Source: Massospora cicadina (taxonomy: Eukaryota > Entomophthoromycota > Entomophthoromycetes > Entomophthorales > Entomophthoraceae). From it: 64,000 nucleotides of DNA. Location: assembly GCA_022478985.1 (NCBI GenBank), contig JAKSZP010004192.1:1-64000 (forward strand), written 5' to 3'. Shown one piece after another: positions 45,287 to 56,805 of this stretch. Below the pieces are notes generated by a model. It made no database searches and had not been told where the DNA came from. It saw nothing but the letters and a program-made list of their open reading frames with translations. The first letter of the stretch is position 1, and the number at the start of each line of letters is the position of its first letter. A program made the translations under genes and the position numbers.

Positions 45287-45297
45287 ACTAAATACAT
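45287..45297. other. target-site duplication of LINE copy 1, 5' side
   Basis: ACTAAATACAT, exact match to 39992-40002. Confidence 0.85.
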
Positions 45298-45337
45298 GGT
45301 GGGTATGATTTACAAATTTTGGAAATCCCTGGATGGT

Positions 45338-45352
45338 GTTTGCAGTTACCTT
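45338..45352. other. target-site duplication of LINE copy 2, 3' side
   Basis: GTTTGCAGTTACCTT; the partner at 50656-50670 differs by one base (GTTTGAAGTTACCTT). Confidence 0.8.
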
Positions 45353-45499
45353 TTTTTATTTAACTTAGGTAAGCCGACCAGGGGATGGACATTACCAAAT
45401 ACACATAAAACTAAGGAAATAACTGACAAATATAAAATTGGGCACCCCAGGGTACTTAAGTTACCCCTGTTGCCAGCGGGACTGCCAGGTATGAGGGTT

Positions 45500-48400
45500 G
45501 GTGCGCTACTCTGAGGGGGTTTCCCCTGCCATGGAGCAGGTGTGAAGGAAGGGGTCTGTGTGGAGGAACCAGAGTGAGAACCATTATTCTATGAGCGCTT
45601 TTTGCCTTGGTCTCATATATCCATAGAGCCAGGATTGGAAGTGCTCCAGTAAGTGGACATGGAATCTGTTAATAACCCCATGAATGGTTGGGACCGTGCC
45701 CTTGAACGCATCTTATGCAATTGTGTGGATTGTCCACATTGCAATGGGTATTAATAGGGAACGGAGGGTAGATGGGATTGGCGACTCAATCTGGAGCGCG
45801 AAGATGCTCTTTGATATCGAGAATTCTTGTTCATTTTGGATCTTAAGCAGGTGTGCGACTTCCTGCCCTATAGCTTTGGATGGGGGCATGTTTCTAGGCG
45901 GTGATGTAGGGATCCCTCCCTTCCACATACTGAACATGTTTTGTGGAAGGAGTTATAAATGGTCCGCCATCCTATAGGTCCTTCTCAGACAGCGCCAGGC
46001 GTTTGCTCTTATCCTCAGCAGTAGGAGTGGGTGGTGAATCATTTTCCACATTGCCTTCTGTATGGTTAAATCATAGGGAATGTCCAACATATCTAGGTAT
46101 TCTATCCTAGCTATGCTTGGGGTTGTTGCGGCCATATCCCTCTGGGGGTGGTTTTCTGGGTTTCTTAATTTGAATTGGGGGCTGGGTCATCCCCTTCCCT
46201 GTATAGTACCCATGTTCTCTATGGTCCATCCCATATGGCGGATAGTTCAGTGGATATGTTTGAAATGAGGGGAGGTTCCATGCGAACCCGTTGCAGTAGG
46301 GGGCTTGGCAAGGTATGAAAGTAGTCTGGGTGGACTATGTGGGTTGGTTAATTTGAGCGCCTGTGCAAAGTTAGTCCTTGCTGCTATGGACCAATGTTGT
46401 TGCGGGAGGTCTGGAGCAAGGATTTCCTTTATCTAGGTACCTAGAATGTGATTGGCGTGGCTCTCAAAATCTACTAGTCCCATGCCTCCGCTTGAGCGTG
46501 GGCCAAATAGTGTTTCCATCCATATAGGAGGGTGAGAGCCAGGCCACAGCCAGCCCTGGATAAGCGCGCGGTTTGAGGTTATAAAGGTAGGTAAGAAGGC
46601 TATCGCGTGGGCCTGGTACCACAGTATTGGGAGGATGAGCGAGTTAGCAACTGTAACTCATCCTGTTAGTCCTGGGGTTCTTCCCTTGAGGGAGGCGACG
46701 CGTTTGGATACCCGTTGTAACAGGTTACTTTCCATTGTCTCATTAGCATATCCCCCTGATTCTAGCCAGATTCCAAAGTATCGGACAGGAGTGGTGGTGG
46801 GAGGTGTTGCAAAGGGTAAATAATTGGGTTTTTTCTTTGAGTGTTGGTGTGAGGTTCTGATGTTGTGGCCCAATTGTTTGTGTATTTGCCTAAGAGGATG
46901 ATTTCTGTCTTCCTTTTGTTGAGCGATGTATTGCTCACCTTGGAGTATTCCTCTAGAGTGCGTTCCAGCTGTCGGGCATCTTCATTGTTTGCTATACCTG
47001 CTATGCAGTCATCCGCAAAGGCCAGTATCTTGACTGTTGGTTGTCCTTGTGCGGTTATCCCCATGAGACGTGAGTCAGTTACTCGGAGGAGTGGGTCAAA
47101 GCTGAAATTGTATAGCAGTGAACTGAGGGGATCCCCTTGTTTGAGCCCTCTGTGTGGAGTAATCTTGTTTGTTAGGAATCCAGGGCGCATACAGCCATGG
47201 TTGCAGATTCTGTTAGGAGCATCGCCCATTTTATGAATCTTGGTGGGCGTTTGAAGGCATGTAGACATTCTTTTAGGTATGGCCAGCTAACACGGTCATA
47301 CGCCTTTTCCTGATCCAAAAAGACCAGGGCACCAGTTGCTTTGGATTGGCAAATGTTTGCAACAGGGTGAATGTTGTTCCAGATTGAACGCCCTGGTATA
47401 AACCCAAACTGGTTGGGTGATAGGACGTCAGATGCAATTGTGCCTAATCTAGCTGCTAAATTTTTGTTAGAACTTTTGTGTCAGTGTTGGAGAGTGCAAT
47501 TGGGCGCCAGTTGGCCACGTCCAACTTGTCACCCTTTTAATACAAGGTTATAACATAGGATTCATGGCCTCCTGGTATTAGGCGTGTTTCCAATAAGCTC
47601 TGGTTCATAGACGCCAATAGCAGGGGGGCGATTTGTTAAATTTATTTTTTGTAAAATTCGTAGGGTATCCCATCAGGCCCTGGGCATTTCCTACGTGGTG
47701 CACCGCGAATTGTCTCCCAAAGCTCCTCCCATGTAATAAGGGATAGTATATTGTAATTTGGTGGTGTACTTTGTATCTTAGCAGTTTGTATAAATTCTTT
47801 AATTTTTTGTGAATCTGTTGGAGTTTCACAATATAATTCGGTGTAATAGCAGTGTACTTCTGCCTTGACCTCCTCAGGGTCAGTTGCCATGGCGCCGTTG
47901 GTCTTGCAGACCTGTGTGCATGTGGGTTGGTTTCCGCGGGAGTGGAATTGGTGGAAAAAGTATGTCAAACAGGTTTCACCTTTCTTTATGAATTTACCTT
48001 TGTTTGATACTTTGATTCTGTGGTGGTGTTTGAAGATGAGATTGTTAAGTTGGGCAGATATTTCTGCCCATTTGTGTCCCCAGTTGGGGCTATAGCCAGA
48101 TCTCGGAGTATTTATTTCCAGGTGGTCTAGTTCCGCCAAGGTACACTTGATTGTGGCCGTGTCCGCGGTGTAATTACATGATGCAATATGTCAGGTTTTG
48201 TTGATTTAATCCTTTTTGAATTTTCCCATGTTCTGATGGGATCCAAAGTGAATGGGGCTGTGAATTCTGGGTTTGTAGCCTTGTTTTCAACCCAGTTGGA
48301 TATCTTGAGCAATTTTATATTTTACAGGTGAAGCTTTCTCCAAGGTGACACCTGTGTGTGGGATTGGGTTGGCATTAACTGCACTGTAGCTAATTGGTAG

Positions 48401-49130
48401 TCAGAAAAATTGATCTTTTTTGTTATAAATTTGGAGATTCTTGAGCGGTGAGATTGTGGGATGAGGATGTGGTCAATGCAACTCATCAATATGAGCGCTC
48501 CCTTGTGTATATTGGGCCACGTCATGTGGGGAAGGAGTGGTGAATTGGAGGGAAGAGCATCCTGTAAGCCAAAGGATGCCTTTTTTTTAGTACTAGATGG
48601 TCCCAACCCAAGAGGGAGATTCATCGATGTCAACCAAAGGATGCCTTCATTGTGCGAAATTCAATGTGTCCAGGTGGGTATCCCCTGGGATTAGGCCATC
48701 GATCTGTATTGGGGTTATCCCAACAGTTGAAATTGCCTAACATAATGGTATCTGGTGGGAGGGTGAGAGTAGGAATGTTTTCAAAAATTGTTTCCTCTCA
48801 GTTGCAGTGCATGGTGCATAGACACATGCTATCGAAATTATTTCCTCTTGCCACGTGATTGTTGCTACCAAGACTCTACCATGCAAGTGTGATGACAAAT
48901 TTGTAATTTTAAATTTTTTTTGTTGTTTTGGACAATCACCCCACAGTGAGATGTCCATACTGATTGTGATGGTGCGACCCTGGTTGACCAGGATTCTTCT
49001 TCCCCTTGTAGACAGTGGGTTTCTTGGATGGCCAAGATGTCTACAAGAGGTTTTCGCAGGAATGCCAGCTTTTTGGCTTGGGACATTTAAGCCCTGGCTC
49101 CCGCGATGTTTAGCGTCCCTATTGACACTG
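45500..49130 (-). pseudogene. LINE copy 2 ORF2
   Basis: Endonuclease pieces are SIGTLNIAG, LVDILAIQETHC, HIDHILIPQ and NFSDYQLAT (the final His of SDH is Tyr). RT lies at 48140-46760: LITWEELWETIRGAPRRKCP, ISPN/QLAA-type fingers in shifted frames, LDQEKAYDRVSW-type palm near 47330, GLKQGDPLSSLLYNFSFDPL and intact FADD (KILAFADDCIAGIANNEDAR). The C-terminal module near 46000-45700 is eroded, with RANAWRCLRRTYRMADHL and MWTIHTIA still legible. At least six frameshifts or stops divide it. The initiator position matching the ATG of copy 3 reads GTG. Confidence 0.85.
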
Positions 49131-49136
49131 AGGTGC

Positions 49137-50570
49137 CTGCGGCGCCTCAGGAGCGGTTGGGAGGGACCTCTGGCCCTATCCCACCATGGCTCATTTTGGT
49201 CATGCTCCGCGTCTGTACTCCAACTCTTTCACTGCCATTGTTGGTTCCCTTAATCTGACCCAATGATTCAATGAAATTGTGGTTTTTTTCATTTGCATCA
49301 ACTTTTCCTGCACAGGTCTCATGTTGATTTGATGCGGATTGTTGATTGGAATTTGTATTTTTGAGGTTCAACTATGGTGAATTGTGCACCATATTTTTGC
49401 CCAAATTGCGGTTGCATTGTTCCTCAATATGTGCATGACTGATGTCGCTCTGTGACTCAGTCAGATTACTGTGAAAATATTCGACCTGGGCATATTGTTC
49501 TGATTGGTTGGTTCAGTGAATATCTGATATATCCTCCAAAATTTATCCAGGGTTTATGGTGGACTCTGCGTTTGCCGCCGCTTTGGCCGCTGCTCACTTG
49601 TGGGCTTTTTGTGCCGCTTTACGTTGTTTGCTTGTAACTGGGTCCACAATGGAGTATAGTCCATCTTCACCCCAGCGGAATGGGTGTTGACCATCAGTCA
49701 TTTTGGCGAAGTTTTCATTACTTCATCCATTGCTTCCTCACAATAGTCATTTTCCATTAAGCCCTCTTTCACAGGGCATGCATGTTCCTTGTGGCCCAGT
49801 GAGCCAAAGTGGTTGCAAATGGGCGGTGCATGTTCTGGTGTAACTCAGAATGTGGCTGACTGGCCCCCATCTTCAAAAGTTTTTTCTGCTGTGCGCGGAA
49901 TTCTGGATAAGTCCTCTTCCACTTCTGGGAAGGGATTGATTACAGCAATAGCTTTGCCCGTGCACAGGTTGGGCATCAGGCGAAATCACTGTAATTTGAG
50001 TTGCTGAATTTCTCCATAGGCCATGAGACCTTTACAGAGCTCCTCCTTGATTACCTTATGAGGAAGGTTGGTGGGGAGCGAGTTGAAAGAGATGAACAAA
50101 GTTTTCACTTTGTTCCATCTGGTGCATGTGGTGCACACAATTTTTTTGCCCTCAGGGAGGGCAATTTCCACACAGACTTTTGCTGCGGCATCATCTTCAT
50201 CAGCTGTTTCAAAACCAATATCGATCCAGCCACAGCCCATGTTGTTGGTGGCTACATACACCGCGTGAGTGAAAAGTGAGGGCTGTGCCTCACATGTTTT
50301 CTCCCACAGGGTCGGTGACTCATCCCCAAGGAAGAGTCTGATCCCATGTTCCACCTTTGATAAGGGTTGGTTGAACTGAATGTACATATATTACGCGTGC
50401 TTTACAAAGAATACCATAAACCCAGATGGTGTCTGAGTTTGCAATTTCTTTGCGGATTGGGTTCCTGGTCCCCCTCCAGGGCGTTTCTTGCCCTTAGTTG
50501 CACCGTTAAGTGCACCGCTCACCGCAACGCTCACCCATGTTGTATTATTTTTATTAATAAAGTCGCCCAT
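49137..50570 (-). pseudogene. LINE copy 2 ORF1
   Basis: It starts at ATG 50570 (MGDFINKNNTTWVSVAVSGA). The RRM-like region at 50387-49986 is open in one frame: TLWEKTCEAQPSLFTHAVYV, GWIDIGFETADEDDAAA, LPTNLPHKVIKEELCKGLMA. The zinc knuckle near 49800 reads ICNHFGSLGHKEHAC, so the second Cys has become Phe. It ends GGIGPEVPPNRS then TGA at 49145-49149 region, in frame with the downstream ORF2 sequence. The Lys/Asn/Gln-rich linker before the end matches the basic tail of the other copies. Confidence 0.82.
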
Positions 50571-50655
50571 TTTTCCTGTGTGTGATTATCCAAATTTTCT
50601 GTTTAAATTGAATCATAGTAACTAAAGTGGTTGTTACAATAAAGAAAAGCTTATT

Positions 50656-50670
50656 GTTTGAAGTTACCTT
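50656..50670. other. target-site duplication of LINE copy 2, 5' side
   Basis: GTTTGAAGTTACCTT, one mismatch to 45338-45352. Confidence 0.8.
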
Positions 50671-51194
50671 AGTTTCTTGACATTCCAAAATATGGATGTC
50701 TTTACCAGAGGTATTATGGTTGGCGCTTTAGGTGTTTATTCATCCTGAGTTCCAGGCCAGACTTATTATTATCAGTACGCTCCATGACTATATCCCACTG
50801 TCAATATACCCCAAATTGCTTATTAACAAGTTACCTTGACTTTGCAGCCATGTAAACTTGAATCTCTTTTTTAATATTTTCTCATCCTTGCCCTCAAGCC
50901 AGTGTAAAGTATAACATTAAGTTTTATTATCCCAAGATCTAGGCCAATGGTTTCTAATATTTCTAGATTTATCATGAATTGTACAAGTATTATTGAGTAC
51001 AGTTTATAATTATGTGTGTAGAAATCTGAAGAAAATATGTTTTTACATAGTTTCTATATTCTGCTGAAATAAAACATTGATAATAAAAATCTCCATCATT
51101 GTAATTTAGGCTACTGTCTTAATGCAGTTCCCTTAATTTTATTAAAAAGTATTTATACCTGTGCAGTTCTAATTTAGCCTAAGCGCCAATTACA
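50671..51194 (+). repeat. 3' part of the 5' LTR of element F
   Basis: Non-coding. It ends ACCTGTGCAGTTCTAATTTA...CCAATTACA, a pattern like the ends of family A LTRs (CCTGTGCAGTAAAAAGG...TTTTTACA), and is followed within 6 bases by a primer-binding site. The left part of the LTR is displaced to 45298-45337 and left of 39992 by the two LINEs. Confidence 0.6.
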
Positions 51195-51199
51195 GCATT

Positions 51200-51215
51200 T
51201 GGTGCTCACTACAGG
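51200..51215 (+). other. primer-binding site of element F
   Basis: TGGTGCTCACTACAGG, identical to the site of elements A and C1. Confidence 0.75.
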
Positions 51216-52640
51216 TGCCATTTTTGGTACCTTATTTTCTGTTATAGAACACAAAATATCATACTTTGATGACGATTGGTGGTGTAACTCATGTGTGTTT
51301 TTTATGATGACCAGACTACAAAGTGGGCCCATCAAGTTCTAGTCACATGAGGTTACTTTCTGATGCATTCCAATCTGATCAAGACCCAATGAGTGATGAG
51401 GAGACCTCTAAGGCCTCACACACACCAAACTAATGGCCTTGCTTTACCCATAGCCGGGGCAGTTCACATTATACCTATCTATATTAATAGCTGAACACTT
51501 TATAAATCCTATAGTAAATCTCAAGGCAAAAATTTGGGATTTAAATTTTGTTTGGTTAGTTTAATCATAAGAAGGAAAATTCTGACCAAAAATATAGGGC
51601 AGAATGGCATACTTTGCTAGTTTAGTAAATCAACTTCATAAAGAAGTTAAATTGCCACTTATAAATGTAGATAAGATTATAGCAAGGATTATCCTATAAA
51701 GTTTAATTTCCAATGACAATATGGAGGCAGTTGTGGCCAACTTTCCTAAAGTTTTGGCCAATGTACCCCAACCAGCTGCTATTCCTAGCACTGTTACTAA
51801 TATCCCTGCTGCAGCGGCCATTGCTTCTATTATGTTCTATACTCAAGATGGCAACATTGTCCACTCCAGGGATAAAAAACAATTTAATCAGGAACCTTTT
51901 CATCATGTTAATCCTGTCAACTTGCCCAGATATGATAAGCATGGAAACTTTGATACCTTTATGCATTTATTTAAAATAACTATAGGAAATACTGATGACC
52001 AGGCCAAACTGGCCACAATGATGAGTCTATTGAACCCCTATAGCCAGGAGTTAGTAATACAAATATATGTGAAGCTTCCATGTCTTATCTTAGTGTGAAA
52101 ATATTACTATCAAGGAGTTTGACAGGGCAGAACTAATGATAGGACAAAAAAAGCTTTCTTTACTATATCAAATAACCCAGTGAAGAAGTTTTACCCTTTG
52201 GTGATTGCTTTTACTATAAGGCTAAGATATTGATCAAGCCTAGGTTCTGAGTCATTACAATGCTCAAATTGTTTTCTGCCATGCCTGCAAGCCTCACAAG
52301 GAATTGTATTGGGCAGTTATACCCATTTTGGATTTAAAATGCCACCTTAACTGAAATGGTGAACTACCTTTGCCGCTTCACCCTCACCATTAGTGCCACT
52401 GAACTAAATATAAGTTATTCTTTTGCTATCAATTGCTTAAATTCCCCAAAAAGGAACCAAATTATATTGAACGCTACCTCATCAGTGGAGCTTCCAATAC
52501 AAGTACAGTAATTGAGCTTGCTACATTTCTATAACCACAGGTGAACAGCTACTTATTTACTTACCTGAGTCAAGCAGATACTCTTGACATTCATACGCTT
52601 ACTGGCTCTGATAATCACGCTGAGTGTACCTATAATGATA
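51216..52640 (+). pseudogene. gag of element F
   Basis: A non-coding leader of about 500 bp is followed by a frame open from 51721 to 52098: MEAVVANFPKVLANVPQP, then PVNLPRYDKHGNFDTFMHLF and TIGNTDDQAKLATMMSLLNP. The segment with PxYDGxxxFxxFxxxF, followed by the helical ...A..L...L.G.A, is the standard start of a Ty3 capsid. After 52100 the frame shifts repeatedly (EPNYIERYLISG near 52460). A zinc knuckle is not legible. Confidence 0.6.
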
Positions 52641-52935
52641 TTAGCATGTACAATGTTAAAGTTTGGCAATTGTGGACAGTGAGGCACTCATCAACATATC
52701 TTTCTTATCGTTAATAGAGAAATTTGAGATTTTACCCAATATTGCCATTGCAAAGAATATGGAACTGTGAGGCCTAATGCCACTACCAACAGAGGAGCTT
52801 ATAGCTCCTTGCCACAGGGGTTAGTACTAAAATGTTGGTTTCTCCGGTCATTCTTTTACCTCATGAAAAGCATGTGCTACTTATTGGTACCTCTTTTATG
52901 AAAAGATATGGCATAAAGCCAACTTGAATGCAGTA
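52640..52935 (+). pseudogene. protease of element F
   Basis: AIVDSEALINISFLS at 52666 is a retropepsin active site with DSG changed to DSE. FEILPNIAIAKNMEL follows. In a shifted frame VSPVILLPHEKHVLLIGTSF and MKRYGIKP give the C-terminal hydrophobic-hydrophobic-Gly region (ILIGMEFLQKRGVKC in C1). Confidence 0.65.
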
Positions 52936-52999
52936 CTTTGGATATAGGGAGACAACATTTTTTACAGTGTTATATTAAGAAAGAATCTTCAGATATTGA

Positions 53000-53552
53000 A
53001 TTTTGACTTAATGAGCATGTTTACTAAAGGTCCTACTGACACCACAGAAATTGGTTTAGATTTGTCTATTGAGAATAAAACGCTTAGTCTCTATAGCATC
53101 AAACCTGTTGATTTATTTTACAATTACAAGGATTCTTCGCCACTTTGCACTGAATACTTATTAATAGGAATATACTGCAGATCCGCAGCTTCCAAGGCAG
53201 GAGGATACTGAAACACCATCCCAAGCAGAATCTAGGTCCCAACCATTTTTAGCTGTTCATTTTATAAACTAGGGAGACGTCATCTCTTGATTATTAGTAG
53301 AAGGTCCAGAGTGCTTTTAATTTTCTAGTGAAATTTTAGATTCTAAAGGCATTATACTATGCTCTAGACACAGCTTTACTATGGCCCCAGCCATCAAGAC
53401 CTTGTGGGAATGGATATTGACTTAACTTTACCTAAGGGTCTATATCTTAAAATCTTTATGCCCCTTTAGAAATCTCAATTAGATCATATCACCACCTTTG
53501 GTACTGTTTATCCTAACCAGGGGGAAATTAAGGTGTCTTTGTAAGAACATAC
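53000..53552 (+). pseudogene. dUTPase-like relic of element F
   Basis: At 53380-53545 the frames read SFTMAPAIKTL, then (from 53404) VGMDIDLTLPKGLYLKIF, MPL-stop-KSQLDHITTFG and TVYPNQGEIKVSL-stop-EHT. These match in order the dUTPase segment before motif 2 (V.TGI.I.LP.G.YGRI.PRSSLA) and motif 3 (GVID.DYRGEIKV.L.NH). dUTPase would remove dUTP during reverse transcription. ORF 52996-53211 with IGLDLSIENKTLSLYSIK lies just upstream and may be the N-terminal part. Three stops and a frameshift are present. The relic is cut off by the LTR of C1 at 53553. Confidence 0.5.
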
Positions 53553-54688
53553 TGTTAGGACTTTTGCCCATATTCCCAGCCTGCTAGATTACCTGGTATC
53601 GCTAGGGGAAAATTCCCTAAGGCGAAGTGAATTAGAAATTGGTTGGCCCAAGTTTCAGAGGAACTATGTTCAGGGGATTTTAGGATATTTGCCTGGTCAT
53701 ATCCATCAGGGATCAATCTGGATAAATACTTAAGATCTTATTGGGTGGAGTTGCTGACAGAATAGGGGCATCTGATAGTGATTAACTATCGGGTGTACCA
53801 ATTGGGATCAGTCAGGTTTCATCACTGACTGATTGGGAATGAATAGCAAGTTGTAAGGCGAGTGATGCCGCCTGCAACTAGTGAATCAATTGGTTGGTGC
53901 ACGATCTGCCTTAATGGGTAATAAGTCTCATAACCTAACCAGATCGCTAGCCAATTATGGTTGGTTTGCTTGAATCAAGAGGAAATTGTTAGGGATATGT
54001 TTTCCAACTCTTTCTGTTTGAGGTCTTGAGTTTGTCCAACAATGGAATCCTAGCCAGGATGGGGAAGACCATCACTGTCAAGACGAGGATGGGTAATTCA
54101 ATGAAAATGGCTGCCATTTCATCAAAGAGGTGTCAACCGAGGGTTAAACAGCTGAATTCCCCACTATATAATTCCCTAGGATTTACTATAATAAAAAAAC
54201 CCAGCTTTTAGATAACAAGTACTTTATAGTAATATTATCAATTCAGCGCATAGTTAGACTATCAGCTTCTATTGTGTTGTTCTATCTCAAATATTATTGC
54301 AGAGGGCAATAATCAGAAGACTCTCAGAGAGAAGAGTAAAGATCTGAGTGGAGATTTAGAGACAAAGGAACCACAATCAGGGATAGCTGCCAACTGTGTG
54401 TTGGGCCGAGAGAGACTGTCACCAAGGTATTTTGGCAAATATTGGGTAGACAAGAGCATAGGGAATGAATCCCTATGAGTAAAACTTCAGGAGTATTTAA
54501 TCAGAAATACTGCTCAAGCATTGGGCCAAAATATAGTACAATCTCAACTGTGGATAAAAGTCTCCATACTATTATCGATTAGTAATACATTCTACACAAC
54601 ACAATGAAGTGCACAATGAAACCAAACCTGTGCAGTAAAAAGGTTACTGGGTTGCTTGCCAATAATCAACCTAAAGTAAATTTTTACA
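53553..54688 (+). repeat. 5' LTR of element C1 (family A)
   Basis: It starts TGTTAGGACTTTTGCCCATA and ends AAATTTTTACA, 1136 bp, colinear with the element A LTRs. The TATA-like CTATATAATTCCC near 54165 lies in the same place as in the other copies. Confidence 0.9.
53769..53795. promoter_or_regulatory. conserved 27-bp palindrome in family A LTR
   Basis: CATCTGATAGT-GATTA-ACTATCGGGTG: 11-bp arms around a 5-bp centre. It recurs at 57682-57708, and in the LTRs at 17540, 30210, 33395 and 36235 with small changes. Confidence 0.55.
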
Positions 54689-54691
54689 AGT

Positions 54692-54708
54692 TGGTGCTCA
54701 CTACAGGG
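54692..54708 (+). other. primer-binding site of element C1
   Basis: TGGTGCTCACTACAGGG, three bases after the LTR. Confidence 0.8.
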
Positions 54709-56230
54709 GTAGTTGAGTGAAGAATCTATTATAGTATCATACAAAGAAGAGCTATGCATGATGTGGACTGAGATAGCCACTATGAACCAGAATGCCTTAT
54801 AATCAGTGGACCATCAGGATTTCTCGGCCTTGGAAGTATGAGTTGCCAAGGTGGAGGAAGGAGTAGAGAATGTAATCAACTTTGGGAACGAGCTACTTGG
54901 AAAAGTAAATTCATAAAAGAATAAAGAAGGGGACCTCGTTCTAGAGGTCCTATACCTGAAATGGAGCAAGGAGCGGATTGCATTTGTTTAAAAAATTTGT
55001 TGCAGATATCAAAAAGATAATCAAATAAGTGGATGAACTTAATGCTCACAGATGTACTTGTGAACTTGATATTGCAAGCAATGCCAAAGAAAGAAGTCCT
55101 CACATAATACTTGAGAAGAATAATACCCAAGGAACATGCCACCCACTTTTAATGCCATTTTAGAGATGATGCCTGAAGTCACTCCGCAAGTTAGCCAAGT
55201 AGCTGAACTGAGAGAATTGGCCAGAAATGACTCAGAAGAATTTAGGGCAATGCTGAAATTGCCAACATTTCATCAGGATAATGCCCCAGCATTTTTCTGA
55301 CTGTTCAACATGACTATGAATGGCTATGGAGATCGTCAAAAAGCGTTGACAGTCATGAATTGCCTGGACACTGACTGTCAAAACTTATTGTTACCTCACC
55401 TGGAGGGGGACAGCTGGTTGTATGCTAAGGCAAAGGCAGCCATCATGAAGGAGTTCAGGAGTCCAACACTCATGTCAAAATGCAAGCAAGAATGCATGGG
55501 AATCCAATTCCATAAAGATAAGTCTCTTGCTAGCTTCATGGATTGATTTTACCATGAGTTGCAGATCCTTGCCAGAGCGAAAGTATTGGATGATGATAAT
55601 GCTAGAATCGCTTTGCAAGTGGCCCTTCGGCCCTATCACAATTTGCATCATATGATGGTTTCCGTGTTTGCAACAGAAATAACTACCTTGCAAATGGTAG
55701 ACAACTTGAAGATTTTGGGAGCAACATTTGATACTCCAAATAGAAGCTTAAAGTCAAATACAGTATGAAATCCGATCCCCACAAAGGTAAATGAAGGAGC
55801 TAAAGAGGCTACCAATTGAACTGTTCCAGGAAATAAGCCTGAAGAATTCAGACTGTTAAGCAAGAAGGAGAAGGTTTGCTATTAGTGTGGCAGGAAAGGA
55901 CATTTCACCGTACACTGTAAAAAGATGAAGGATCAGAATTAGTGGTCCAGGCCAAGGAGACAGCAGCTACAAGGATTCAGGAAAAGGGCCCGCTGCCTAG
56001 ACAAGGAACTGTCTAGAGCGGCGGAGAAACCTGTTCTTCCCAACATTATGAATGAAGAAATAGATTTTAGCGATCTGTTCATAGGCAACGAGCAGGATCG
56101 GCTAAATCAAGTGGTCATTATGGTTGAGAATGCCATGACTAAAGCTGGGGTGAAGAGAATCGACTCTGAGATAACCCAGGAAGTTGCCCAGCCGTATGCC
56201 CGCCTCCAGGTAGACAAGATTTGAACCGCT
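54709..56230 (+). pseudogene. gag of element C1
   Basis: An N-terminal helical region (ALEVxVAKVEEGVENV) leads to a capsid: MPPTFNAILEMMPEV, LRELARNDSEEFRAMLKLPT, 55310-55546 (GYGDRQKALTVMNCLDTDCQ, KAKAAIMKEFRSPTLMSKCK, IQFHKDKSLASFMD) and 55559-55768 (LARAKVLDDDNARIALQVAL). The zinc knuckle at 55877-55918 keeps all four ligands but has TAG in it. The tail KRARCLDKELSRAAEKPVL is shared with element A. This is the best-preserved Gag in the window, broken only by scattered single stops. Confidence 0.82.
55877..55918 (+). other. zinc knuckle of C1 Gag, with internal stop
   Basis: C-Y-stop-C-GRKG-H-FTVH-C: CCHC spacing is exact; the third codon is TAG. Confidence 0.8.
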
Positions 56231-56805
56231 GATAATCATGAAGAGTTATCTGACATCCATTTAGATGAGGCTAATCTGTCTATCCCCCTCAGCGTGATAA
56301 AGAAATCATTTCCTGAATTATAGGTACAAATTATTCGCACCCTAAATTTGGCTTTTAATGCCGCCATTCACTCAGTAATTACTATATTACAATATTCTGA
56401 GTGTATGTATATTTTTATACAAGTGAATTGAGTGAGGGTGAGGCAATTGTCGACAGTGGAACACCCATCAATATTGTTTTGACCAAGCTAGTTAAGAGGA
56501 TGAAGATCTCGCCTGACTTGGAACACAAGAGAGAATATGGGACAGCTAGGCCAAACACCACCATTTCCTGTGGAGTGTATAGTGCGCTGCCACTATGATT
56601 TGGGTCGTTGGTGATATATGCGCCAGCAATAGTTTTAGCAAACCAAAAATATAACATTCTGATTGGAATGGAGTTTCTACAAAAACGCGGAGTTAAATGT
56701 AACTTTAAGGATAATGCATTGACCATCTTGGGTCAGACGTTACCATTGGTATACCAGAAGGACGGTGAAGCTCCCTTAATCAGAGAAACAACTTCATCAA
56801 TCTGA
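56231..56805 (+). pseudogene. protease of element C1
   Basis: EGEAIVDSGTPINIVLTKLV at about 56434-56493 keeps the catalytic DSG. HKREYGTARPNTTISCGVYS forms the flap region. After one stop, VIYAPAIVLANQKYNILIGM and EFLQKRGVKCNFKDNAL give the C-terminal half ending in the hydrophobic-Gly motif. It would cleave the Gag-Pol polyprotein. The only visible break inside it is the stop near 56597. Confidence 0.8.

Larger units (their letters stand above)
45353..50655 (-). mobile_element. LINE copy 2, full length (5.30 kb), older subfamily
   Basis: Same organisation as copies 1 and 3 but clearly diverged (roughly 60-70% identical protein by eye). It is flanked by a 15-bp duplication with one change. 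On the minus strand it begins CTTTTCTTTATTGTAACAAC, echoing the start of the other copies, and ends GTAAGTTAAATAAA-type sequence with an A-rich tail. Confidence 0.88.
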
